A stretch of DNA of 64,000 nt from DATFVA01 sp963811905 (lineage in GTDB: Bacteria; Bacteroidota; Ignavibacteria; Ignavibacteriales; Ignavibacteriaceae): the NCBI GenBank assembly GCA_963811905.1, contig CAWETK010000008.1:1-64000 (forward strand), read 5' to 3'. This document shows, piece by piece, positions 16,755-24,847 of this stretch. Both the position numbers and the translations under genes were made by a program. The notes under the pieces are model-generated. The model did not search any database. It worked only from the letters and a program-made list of their open reading frames with translations, and had not been told where the DNA came from. Each line of letters starts with the position of its first letter. Position 1 is the first letter of the stretch.

Positions 16755-18174
16755 TATAAATGCCCTGGCCCTGAATTCAAACGGTACTTTGTACGCCGGC
16801 AGCTACGGAGACGGCGTATTCAAATCGACCGACGAGGGCGATAGCTGGACTTCCAGCAGCAGCGGACTGACTTCTTTATTTTCCGTGGCGCTTGCCGTCA
16901 ATTCAAACAATGATATCTTCGCAGGCGATTTTCAGGGCGGCGGCGTGTACCGTTCAACAGATAACGGCGATAACTGGGTTCAGAAAATAAATGGAATTTC
17001 GGCAACGGAAATAAACGACATCGTCTATAATCCGGGGGATCAAAACATTTATGCGGCCGCATCGGGATCAGGTCTGTTTAAATCCTCTGATCAGGGCGGT
17101 ACCTGGATAAATTTAAATAATCTGCCTTCATCTTTTGTAAAGTCCGCTGAGGTAAATGCCGATGGGATTCTTTTTGTTTCAACCGGCATCAATAATAATG
17201 ATGGAGTTTACAGATCTACGGATTATGGCGAGAGCTGGACTTTGATTAATGACGGACTTCCTGAATTACTGGTAAATGACCTTGCTGTAAATTCAGCAGG
17301 TAAACTTTTTGCGGCGTGTAATCAGTCGGGGGTTTATAGTTCCACTGATAACGGGGATACCTGGACAGCAGACACTGTAAATATGATTTGCCAGGCAGCT
17401 AATTCTTTATTCATTAATTCAGATGACGATATTTTTGTCGGTAATACAGGATGTAATGAAAATATATACAGGTCGACTGACGACGGTGCAACATGGACTT
17501 TGATCAATAACGGTCTGACTTCTGTAATGGTTATGGATCTTGCCGGGAATAGTGAAGGCGATATCTATGCAGCTACCATAACTTTGATGGGTATGGGCGG
17601 AGGAATTTTTAAGAGCACCGATAATGGCGATACCTGGGCGGAAGTATCAAATGGACTCACGAGCGTTGAGGTCAGTACCCTTGCAGTAAACACTATCGGA
17701 GATATTTATGCGGGTACACTCGGCGGGGTTTTTGTTTCACACGATAATGCTGATTCCTGGAATGAACTTAATGACGGTCTGTTTAATCATGATGTAAGGA
17801 AACTGGTGTTCAGTCCCGATGGCTTTTTATTTGCAGGAACCCTGGGGAACGGAATATTCAGAAGTATGAATTCTACTACAGCAATTGAAAGAGATGAAAA
17901 AATAAGACCGGCAGAATACAGGTTGAGCCAGAATTACCCGAACCCGTTTAACCCGGCTACAACAATTCATTACTCTGTTCAAAAGGATGGGTTCGTATCG
18001 TTAAAAGTCTATGATATACTCGGCAGAGAAACTGCCGTACTTGTTAATCAGAACCGGAAAGCAGGAGATTATTCAATAAAATTTGATGCTTCCAATCTTA
18101 CCTCCGGAATTTATATCTATACTTTCAGCTCCGGAGGGTATGTTGAGAGCAGGAAAATGACGGTTCTCAGGTAG
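16732..18174 (+). CDS. BNR/Asp-box propeller T9SS protein, 3' part (frameshifted continuation)
   Basis: This frame carries the remaining Asp-box repeats (FKSTDEGDSWTSS, YRSTDNGDNWVQK, YSSTDNGDTWTAD and others) and the C-terminal T9SS domain (LSQNYPNPFNPATTIHYSVQ, LTSGIYIYTF). Its own ATG at 16732 has no signal peptide, because it is the downstream half of the gene starting at 15990. If the frameshift is real, this half cannot be exported. If it is a sequencing error, the full protein is a normal secreted propeller. A ligand or enzyme function is not evident. Confidence 0.75.
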   Translation: MDLTTSNNINALALNSNGTLYAGSYGDGVFKSTDEGDSWTSSSSGLTSLFSVALAVNSNNDIFAGDFQGGGVYRSTDNGDNWVQKINGISATEINDIVYNPGDQNIYAAASGSGLFKSSDQGGTWINLNNLPSSFVKSAEVNADGILFVSTGINNNDGVYRSTDYGESWTLINDGLPELLVNDLAVNSAGKLFAACNQSGVYSSTDNGDTWTADTVNMICQAANSLFINSDDDIFVGNTGCNENIYRSTDDGATWTLINNGLTSVMVMDLAGNSEGDIYAATITLMGMGGGIFKSTDNGDTWAEVSNGLTSVEVSTLAVNTIGDIYAGTLGGVFVSHDNADSWNELNDGLFNHDVRKLVFSPDGFLFAGTLGNGIFRSMNSTTAIERDEKIRPAEYRLSQNYPNPFNPATTIHYSVQKDGFVSLKVYDILGRETAVLVNQNRKAGDYSIKFDASNLTSGIYIYTFSSGGYVESRKMTVLR

Positions 18175-18342
18175 TCATTACAAGCTGCAGCTTCTTTGAA
18201 TGGAAAATAAGATTGATGAGTCTGTCTCTGGGGTTCAGCTCTCAGGGCTGAACCTCACCTCGCATCCCCCGGTACCTCATCCGTGAATGCTAAGCCGAAA
18301 ACCGGATGACAAGATTTTCTCTTATATTTGCCAAAAAATGAT

Positions 18343-19134
18343 ATGACAAATTTTAAAGATAAATGGGATAGCTCCGATTCCTATGAGTATTATATGGGGA
18401 GATGGAGCAAGCTAATGGCCCGCGAGTTTCTTAAATGGCTTGATCCTCCTCAGTCTTTAAGCTGGCTTGATATAGGCTGCGGAACAGGTGCATTGTCGGA
18501 AGCAATTCTGCAAAACTGTAAACCTGCTCACCTGGATTGCATTGATCCTTCAGAAAAGTTCTTAACAAAAACTAAAGAAAGACTGAAAGGCAGCTGCGGC
18601 TGTTTCATTAGCAGTGCAGATGATCTCCCATTTGAAAATCAAACGGTTGATCTTGTGGTCTCCGGTCTGGCTCTGAACTTTTTCCCGAATCCTGAAAAGG
18701 CGCTTCTGGAAATGAAGAGAGTAAGCAGAGACGGAGGAAGGATAGGAGCTTATGTGTGGGATTATTCCGGCAGGATGGATTTTCTCAGATATTTCTGGAA
18801 TGCGGCTGTCCTGCTTGCTCCTCAATCAAGCAAACTCGATGAAGGAATCCGCTTTCCAATCTGCAGATCTGACGCCTTGAAAGAAACATTTTTATCAGCA
18901 GGTTTGTTCGAAGTTCGTGTCGCTGAACTGGATGTTGTAACGCACTTCAGGGATTTCAACGATTTCTGGGATCCGTTTTATAGCGGACAGGGACCGGCTC
19001 CAGGCTATCTTGCATCACTTTCAAATGATCTGCAAAACAAATTAAAAAATATGATTTATAAAACTTTGCCATTTGAACCTGACCGATCAATAAAAATGCT
19101 TGCCCGGGCCATTGCAGTCTGCGGTAAAGTCTGA
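18343..19134 (+). CDS. Class I SAM-dependent methyltransferase (UbiE/Methyltransf_11 type)
   Basis: The ATG at 18343 gives 263 residues. An in-frame TTG 15 bp upstream is less likely. The SAM-binding loop LDIGCGTGALSE lies near residues 41-52, followed by DCIDPSEKFL (acidic ribose contact), SADDLPFENQTVDLVVSGLA (motifs II-III) and a late beta-strand region. Stand-alone proteins of this type methylate small molecules; the substrate cannot be read here. TATATTTG at 18323-18330 resembles a TAnnTTTG -7 element but would give a leader of only a few bases. The gene stands alone between repeat-rich spacers. Confidence 0.8.
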   Translation: MTNFKDKWDSSDSYEYYMGRWSKLMAREFLKWLDPPQSLSWLDIGCGTGALSEAILQNCKPAHLDCIDPSEKFLTKTKERLKGSCGCFISSADDLPFENQTVDLVVSGLALNFFPNPEKALLEMKRVSRDGGRIGAYVWDYSGRMDFLRYFWNAAVLLAPQSSKLDEGIRFPICRSDALKETFLSAGLFEVRVAELDVVTHFRDFNDFWDPFYSGQGPAPGYLASLSNDLQNKLKNMIYKTLPFEPDRSIKMLARAIAVCGKV

Positions 19135-19147
19135 ATCGGGCACCATG

Positions 19148-19279
19148 TAAAGCCGAACGCCGTTCGGCTTAAATATCTGTAAAGCCAAACACTTTTCGGC
19201 TTAAAATCTGTAAAGCGAAACGCCGTTTCGCTTTCGGTTTACCGTACGGAAAAGCGTAGGAATTTCATTTATGAAATTC
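19148..19279. repeat. Cluster of palindromic repeats (three hairpin units plus a GAATTTC palindrome)
   Basis: Three units of about 31 bp start TGTAAAGC and each forms a hairpin: AAGCCGAACG/CGTTCGGCTT (19150-19170), AAAGCCAAACA...CGGCTT (about 19180-19202) and AAAGCGAAACG/CGTTTCGCTTT (19212-19234). They are followed by GAATTTCATTTATGAAATTC (19260-19279), a perfect 20-bp palindrome also found at 27165 and 36359. The rest of 19135-19581 shows no gene. TTTTTTGACA and TATAGTTG before 19582 are possible promoter parts. Confidence 0.6.
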
Positions 19280-19581
19280 TAACAGAAAACATCTCAAGTT
19301 GAAATGATAAACAACTGGCGGGTTCTATCGGGGAGCGTTTATTTTCTGTTTCTATCTCTATGGCTAAAGCCATCATCCTTTCAATATTTACTATTCCAGG
19401 TCAACTAAAGCTCCTGCCAGGCCAGGTTTCTGCCAATCCTGCCACGGATAATCTATTTATTCATTTTTGACAATTTTTTGACAAAAGTCCTGTAAAAAGA
19501 GAGTATAGTTGCGGCAGAAACTCTTTGATCATTTTGAGTTCATAAATTAATTCAAATTAAACCGAAAGTGAGGAGGGTCTT

Positions 19582-20052
19582 ATGAAAAACGGGATTATTT
19601 TATTTTGTATGGCAGTTATTTTTATTTCGGCATTTAATGGCTGCTCGCAGAGAGTAGGTGACTTCACGCTGATCTCTACAAAAAATGTTGAAATAGGAGG
19701 GAAGTATAAGCAAATTGAGGGACGCTTTACCGGTGAGGATTCACGGGGCGAGATACTTCTTACTCCGCTGGGTGCACCGAATTTGAAAACTGCAGTCGAT
19801 AAATGTATAGAAGCAGGTAAGGGTGAACTGATTACCAATGCTGTTATTGATTTTTCATATTGGACGGCTATCGTTTATGGCGAACGTAAGTATACTGTTA
19901 CGGGCGATATTTGGGTAAGAGCTACTATAGCAGATTTAATTAATAACAGCGGACATCTTTATGTGCTGAATGCTGGTCCGAGCGGTTATCAGTTAGAATC
20001 CATTTCCGATCCTTCCAAAACTATCAGGGTGGATAATTTTGTTATACGATAA
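19582..20052 (+). CDS. Small lipoprotein of unknown function
   Basis: The 156-residue protein starts with a lipoprotein signal (FISAFNGC, lipid-modified Cys21) and a Shine-Dalgarno (AGGAGGG) 6 bp before the ATG. The mature part reads GDFTLISTKNVEIGGKY..., then ILLTPLGAPNLKTAVDKCIE, and YTVTGDIWVRA near the end of a central beta-rich domain. This resembles small lipoproteins in which an alpha/beta domain carries a conserved PxGxP...A segment, but I cannot name a family with confidence. The gene is alone on its strand, followed by polypurine repeats. Confidence 0.7.
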   Translation: MKNGIILFCMAVIFISAFNGCSQRVGDFTLISTKNVEIGGKYKQIEGRFTGEDSRGEILLTPLGAPNLKTAVDKCIEAGKGELITNAVIDFSYWTAIVYGERKYTVTGDIWVRATIADLINNSGHLYVLNAGPSGYQLESISDPSKTIRVDNFVIR

Positions 20053-20072
20053 TTAATTGTACATAGCTGGGA

Positions 20073-20122
20073 GGCAGGAGATGGGTTGGTGGTAGAAATC
20101 AGGAGTCAGAAGGAGAGGGGGG
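20073..20122. repeat. 50-bp direct repeat, copy 1
   Basis: Fifty bases starting GGCAGGAGATGGGTTGGTGG are identical to 21523-21572. The two copies lie 1,450 bp apart and bracket the minus-strand gene at 20424-21080. Both lie within polypurine DNA. Confidence 0.8.
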
Positions 20123-20130
20123 GAGGGGAA

Positions 20131-20220
20131 GATAAGAAGAGAAGAAGATAAGAAGATAAGAAGATAAGAAATTAAGAAGGGAAGAAGGTAACAGGATAAG
20201 AAATTAAGAAGATAAGCTGG
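20131..20220. repeat. Octamer minisatellite (AGAAGATA type)
   Basis: Imperfect tandem 8-bp units AGAAGATA / AGAAATTA / AGAAGGTA, all-purine-rich on the plus strand. Similar arrays occur at 32240-32530. No gene is present between 20053 and 20423. Confidence 0.7.
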
Positions 20221-20322
20221 TTGATAACGAGATGTTTTATCAAGCAATTCAGGCTAACCAGTCCCGTTTGGAGAAATGGGAGGCGGGATAGTCTGAATTG
20301 CTGAACAATCTTATGAGCTTTT

Positions 20323-20374
20323 TAAGCGAAACGGCGTTTCCCCGCTGGGAAGCGAAACAGCGTTTCGCTTTACA
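20323..20374. repeat. GCGAAACGGCGTTTC-type palindromic repeat pair
   Basis: AAGCGAAACGGCGTTTCCCC and GAAGCGAAACAGCGTTTCGC stand side by side, each with the inverted GCGAAAC/GTTTCGC core seen at 19212-19234 and inside the MITE-like element at 27991-28113. Confidence 0.6.
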
Positions 20375-20423
20375 TATTCCGCAAGCGTTTCCCACTGGGA
20401 GCGGGGCAGGCGCTTTACAATGG

Positions 20424-21080
20424 CTATGTCAGCCTGACAGATGCTGTACTTGTCCAGTAGGCTTTCTTTTTCCGTGGTGTTTCACTTACCAGGGCAATGA
20501 ACAGTAAAGTATCGGGGTTTTCATTTAATATCCGGACGATACTTGCAGCAGGTTTAATATCAAGTTCATATAGTCCGTCTGCAGAACTCTCAGAAATTCT
20601 TGTTTCGGTTAAAACAAGCGGATTATATGCTTGTCCCAGATTATAAAGTATCGATAAGTTCGCAGGGAATACCAGGTTATTATCAGCAGGACAAACCAGG
20701 GACAGATGAAGTACATCATTCTGCAGAGCTGCAGATTCAGCCTTAAGGAACAGTCCATCGGGAGTTATTTTATTCCGATCGGTTAATGAACCGGAATCCA
20801 TCAGTTTAATATTATTTTTGATAATTCTCTGGTTGGAATTAACTCCTTTAATCTTTGCAGCGGTCCAGACCTCATTAATAACCGGATCCGCATTCAGTAT
20901 CTGCGCTAATTTCACCGACATCCCGAAGTTTTTCCTGAATTTCTTTGCTGCAACGGTACTAGCTGCTTTATAGTGTTCAGACCGTTCATAGGCGACTGTT
21001 TTACCGTATACTTGCCGATAAACCACCCGACCAAGTTTTCCTGTAATCTCTCCTATTCCAGTGCCATTTACTAATGCCAT
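20424..21080 (-). CDS. Hypothetical protein bracketed by direct repeats (possibly DUF6266-like)
   Basis: The ATG at 21080 has a strong Shine-Dalgarno (TATGGAGGATTT). The 218-residue protein begins GTGIGEITGKLGRVVYRQVY, with a basic middle (AAKKFRKNF) and a helix KLAQILNADPVINEVWTAA. A beta-rich C-terminal half ends KKAYWTSTASVRL. There is no signal peptide or membrane segment. The opening, a Gly-rich G-x-I-x-G-K-L-G-x-V-V segment followed by a basic helical region, is loosely like DUF6266 proteins of Bacteroidota; I am not sure of this. Five phased 11-bp repeats lie just upstream. It is isolated, and function is unknown. Confidence 0.6.
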   Translation of the reverse strand: MALVNGTGIGEITGKLGRVVYRQVYGKTVAYERSEHYKAASTVAAKKFRKNFGMSVKLAQILNADPVINEVWTAAKIKGVNSNQRIIKNNIKLMDSGSLTDRNKITPDGLFLKAESAALQNDVLHLSLVCPADNNLVFPANLSILYNLGQAYNPLVLTETRISESSADGLYELDIKPAASIVRILNENPDTLLFIALVSETPRKKKAYWTSTASVRLT

Positions 21081-21126
21081 AAATCCTCCATAAATGATGT
21101 GCTAATATAGTTATATTTATCCAGTA

Positions 21127-21181
21127 TTACAAGCGTTTTCACAGCGTATTCAGTGCGTATTCAGTGCGTTTTCAGAGCGTA
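21127..21181 (-). promoter_or_regulatory. Five 11-bp direct repeats (iteron-like) upstream of the orphan gene
   Basis: Five head-to-tail units of exactly 11 bp: TTACAAGCGTT, TTCACAGCGTA, TTCAGTGCGTA, TTCAGTGCGTT, TTCAGAGCGTA. The common core is TTCA-x-x-GCGT. They lie 47-101 bp upstream of the start at 21080. One unit per helical turn puts the cores on one DNA face, as in multi-site operators or replication iterons. The binding factor is unknown. Confidence 0.6.
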
Positions 21182-21240
21182 TTCACTCCCTTGAAGTAAC
21201 GTATTTGGGCGCCTTTTCGCAGTATCTGTCGTCGCGAGGG

Positions 21241-21680
21241 AAGGAAGGGGAAGGGGGAGAGGTTGGAGATAGGAGGTCGGAAATCGGAAGTCGGGACGGG
21301 GAGACTGAGAGACTGAGGGAGGGGGAGAAGGAGTGACGGAGAGAAGGAGTGAGGGGAAGAGAAAGAGAAGTTGGAAGTGGAGATCGGAGGGCGGGAGGGG
21401 GAGACGGAGAGACTGAGGGAGGGGGAGACTAAGGGAAGGGGAGAGGGAGAGAGGTCGGAAATCAGAAGTCGGAAATCAGAGATTAGAGATCGGAGATCAG
21501 AAATCAGAGATGGGAGATCGGTGGCAGGAGATGGGTTGGTGGTAGAAATCAGGAGTCAGAAGGAGAGGGGGGACTGAGAGAGAGGGGGAGAAGGAGTGAC
21601 GGAGGGAAGGAGTGGGGGAAGAGAGGGAGGGAAGTTGGAAGTCGGAGATCGGAGGGAGGGACGGGGAGACGGAGGGGGGA
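21241..21680. repeat. Polypurine tract with degenerate GAGACTGAGGGAGGGG / GAAATCAGAGATCGGA units
   Basis: About 440 bases are almost pure G and A on the plus strand. They contain overlapping imperfect repeats (GAGACTGAGGGAGGG, AGTCGGAAATCAGAGAT, GATCGGAG) and the second copy of the 50-bp repeat at 21523-21572. Frames across it encode only Arg/Glu/Gly low complexity. It lies directly before the restriction-modification gene. Confidence 0.7.
21523..21572. repeat. 50-bp direct repeat, copy 2
   Basis: Identical over 50 bases to 20073-20122, after which the two diverge (GGGGGGA versus GGGGGGG). Confidence 0.8.
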
Positions 21681-21764
21681 AATCTGTTTAACATTCTTTT
21701 TCCTTGAGTAAATCCTCTTCCCTGCTTATGTTTAAACCTGCAAAACAAATTATAAGGTTGCTTT

Positions 21765-23594
21765 ATGGCGGGGGTTCCCGATAAAATCAAACAGCTGGTA
21801 GATACTTTTTCACGCAACCTGGATTTTTATAAAGCAGGCACATACAATGAAACCCAGCTCCGCAGAGAATATCTCGATCCTTTTTTCACAGCACTGGGCT
21901 GGGATGTAGAGAATAAAAGAGGATACGCCGAAGCATATAAAGATGTCATTCATGAATATTCGTTAAAAACCAGGGACGTGAGGGAAGCTCCCGACTACTG
22001 CTTCCGTATCGGCGGGACGCGTAAGTTTTTTGTTGAAGCAAAAAAACCGGGTGTTAATGTAAAAGAAGATATTCATCCCGCTTTCCAGGTAAGAAGTTAT
22101 GCCTGGTCGGCCCGCCTGCCGTTGAGTGTGCTTACTGATTTTGAAGAATTTGCTGTGTATGACTGCCGCATCCCTCCCCATAAACAAGATAAAGCCTCTA
22201 CCGCACGAATAATGTATTTTAATTTCGAAGAGTATTCTACAAAGTGGGAAGAAATTGAAGGTGTCTTCTCGCGTGAAGCCATACTTCTGGGCTCTTTCGA
22301 TAAATACGTTGAAAGCAATAAGAAGAAACGCGGCACTGCAGAGGTTGATTCCGTCTTCCTTCAGCAGATGGAAGAATGGAGAAAAATGCTGGCAAGGAAT
22401 ATTGCACTGCGTAACCCTTCGCTTAGTATACGGGAACTTAACTTTGCCGTTCAGAAGACAATTGACAGGATAATATTCCTGCGCATTTGTGAAGACCGCG
22501 GAATTGAGGATTACGGACAGCTGATGAACCTGCAGAACGGGACTAATGTATACGAAAGATTAAAACAGATTTATTACCGTGCCGATGAAAAATATAACTC
22601 GGGACTCTTCCATTTTGAAGGTGAGAAAGAAAGGAATGAACAGCCGGACAATCTTACACTTGATCTTGAAATAGATGACAGAATTATAAAAGATATTGTT
22701 AAGCATTTATATTTTCCTGATAGTCCGTATGAATTCTCTGTGCTCCCTGCCGACATACTGGGACAGGTTTACGAACAGTTCCTGGGGAAAGTAATCCGCT
22801 TAACGCCAACCCACCAGGCAGTGATTGAAGATAAGCCCGAGGTAAAGAAAGCCGGCGGGGTTTATTATACACCGACGTATATAGTTAACTATATTGTTGA
22901 AAACACACTGGGAAAACTGCTGACAGATAAGTTAACTATAAAAGAAATTTCCAAACTAAAAGTATTAGACCCTGCCTGCGGATCCGGCAGTTTTCTTATA
23001 GGAGCTTTCCAGTACCTGATAGACAGGCATCTGAAATATTATACTGCTGATGAAGAATCTGTAAAGAAATATCTTTCTGTTAAGAACCCGCCTGTTTACC
23101 AGGCTGCAAACGGAATGCACCTGCTGACAACCACTGAAAAGAAAAGAATCCTACTTAATAATATTTATGGTGTGGATATAGACACGCAGGCTGTTGAAGT
23201 AACAAAACTCTCTCTGCTGCTTAAAGTACTTGAAGGCGAAAGCGAAGAGACAATAAGCAACCAGTTAAAGTTTTTCCGTGAGCGTGCCCTGCCCGATCTC
23301 TCCGGGAATATAAAATGCGGCAATTCGTTAATTGGTCCTGACTTTTATGATCAGCCCGAATTAAACTTTATGGATGAAGAAGAAAAACTTAGAATAAACG
23401 TATTCGACTGGAATTCAGAATTCAAAGAAATAATGGAGAACGGCGGCTTTGATGCAGTGATAGGCAATCCGCCATATGTAAGACAGGAACTGATTGGAAG
23501 TTTTAAGGAGTATTTCGAAAGAAATTATAAAGTATATAATGGCTGTAGCCGATCTATATTCGTATTTTATAGAAAAGGGTCTGAACCTCCTTAA
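21765..23594 (+). pseudogene. Type IIG restriction-modification enzyme, N-terminal nuclease and methyltransferase part (frameshifted)
   Basis: The reading frame encodes a PD-(D/E)xK nuclease domain (Asp77 in APDYCF; Glu91 and Lys93 in FVEAKKPG). A helical connector follows. The gamma-class N6-adenine methyltransferase core has VLDPACGSGSFLIG near residue 400 and the catalytic NPPY at 568-571. At about 23540, AATGGCTGTAGCC would need one base less to read NGVADLYSYFIEKGL, so the frame is lost and ends at 23594 after 609 residues. Type IIG enzymes methylate adenine and cut at a distance from their site. The nuclease and methyltransferase halves look intact; the specificity half is in the broken part. 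Confidence 0.8.
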
Positions 23595-24770
23595 AGGAAG
23601 GGGGATATTTTTCATATATAGTTGCCAACAAATGGATAAGGGCAAATTACGGAACACAGTTAAGAAATTGGCTTCAAGATCAGAATTTAATTGAATTGAT
23701 AGACTTCGGCGACCTGCCTGTCTTTAAGGGTGCAACTACATATCCCTGCATCCTGAACATTAACAAAACCAAGCCGGCCGCAAAATTTTATTTTGCAGAA
23801 ATACCGAATCTCAAGTTTACAAACCTGAAAGAAACAGTGAACGATATAAAAATTGAGATTAATAAAGAGAAACTGGAATCTTCAGGATGGAAATTGGTGG
23901 GGACAGATGAATCAGACTTGATGAATAAGATATCATCAGCAGGGATACCATTATTAGAATATGTGAATGGTAAAATATTTTAGGAATCAAGACAGGATTA
24001 AACAAAGCATTCGTAATTGATGAAGAAACAAAAAACAGACTGATAAAAGAAGATCCGAAAAGCAGTGAACTAATAAAACCGTTTGCATTTGGAAGAGATA
24101 TTAAAAGATATTCAGCATTAGATACAGACAGATATTTAATATTTTCGAGAAGGGGTATTAACATAATAAACTATCCACCAATAGAAAATTTCTTGCAAAT
24201 TATAAGATTGAACTTAACTCCAAAGCCTAAAAATTCGGAAATGGGAAAGAATAATGGAGAGGAAGGTAAAACCAGGCAGCTATAAATGGTATGAAATTCA
24301 GGATACTATCGATTATTACAGGGAATTTGAAAAACCCAAAATACATCCTACCCGGGAGATTTCGATTCGTGGACAATTTACTATTGATTCAAATAATCAT
24401 TATAGTGAAACCACGTCTTATATTATAGGAAGCGATTCCCTCTATCTATTAGGTATATTAAATTCCAAGGTATGGACCTATCTTTTTAATGAAATTAGCT
24501 CAACAATCAGGGGAGGATACCTACGGTGGAAAAGACCAATATATGAGAGGAATGCCTGTACCAGAGGCTGATGGTAATTCTACAAGAGAATTGGAGATAT
24601 TAGTCGCAAGAAATTTACAGCGCAACAGAAGAATAGGGGCTGTTAAAACCCCGCAGGAAAGAACTATGCTCCAGCGGCAGATCGACGCGACGGATAAGCA
24701 GATTGATCAGCTGGTTTATCAGCTTTACGGATTAACGGAAGAAGAGATCCGGATTATAGAGGGGAAGTAA
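23540..24770 (+). pseudogene. Type IIG restriction-modification enzyme, C-terminal target-recognition part, many indels
   Basis: Conserved protein segments continue in shifting frames: VADLYSYFIEKGLNLLKGRG, SYIVANKWI, IDFGDLPVFKGATTYPCI, GIKTGLNKAFVIDEETKNRL, KPGSYKWYEIQDTIDYY, SIRGQFTIDSNNHY, YIIGSDSLYLLGILNSKVW and the C-terminal coiled coil (ATDKQIDQLVYQLYGL). This is the TaqI/Eco57I-type target-recognition domain. Single-base changes are needed near 23540, 23612, 23982, 24195, 24216, 24240, 24335-24350 (three within 24 bases) and 24536. Between the indels the protein sequence looks well conserved, so uncorrected sequence errors are a serious alternative to gene decay. Confidence 0.75.
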
Positions 24771-24847
24771 ACAACAGAAGCATCCACCCGGATTGTTTTC
24801 AGCATTCCTTTCCACACACCTGAAAATTCTACAGTAAAGATTTAAAG

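Noticed and set aside
20131..20220. Possible CRISPR-like array in the octamer repeats
   Set aside because: Repeat unit of 8 bp without spacers; no cas genes.
21371..21817. Arg/Glu/Gly-rich or Ser/Pro-rich frames in the polypurine block
   Set aside because: Low-complexity product of a purine-only strand, no start signal.
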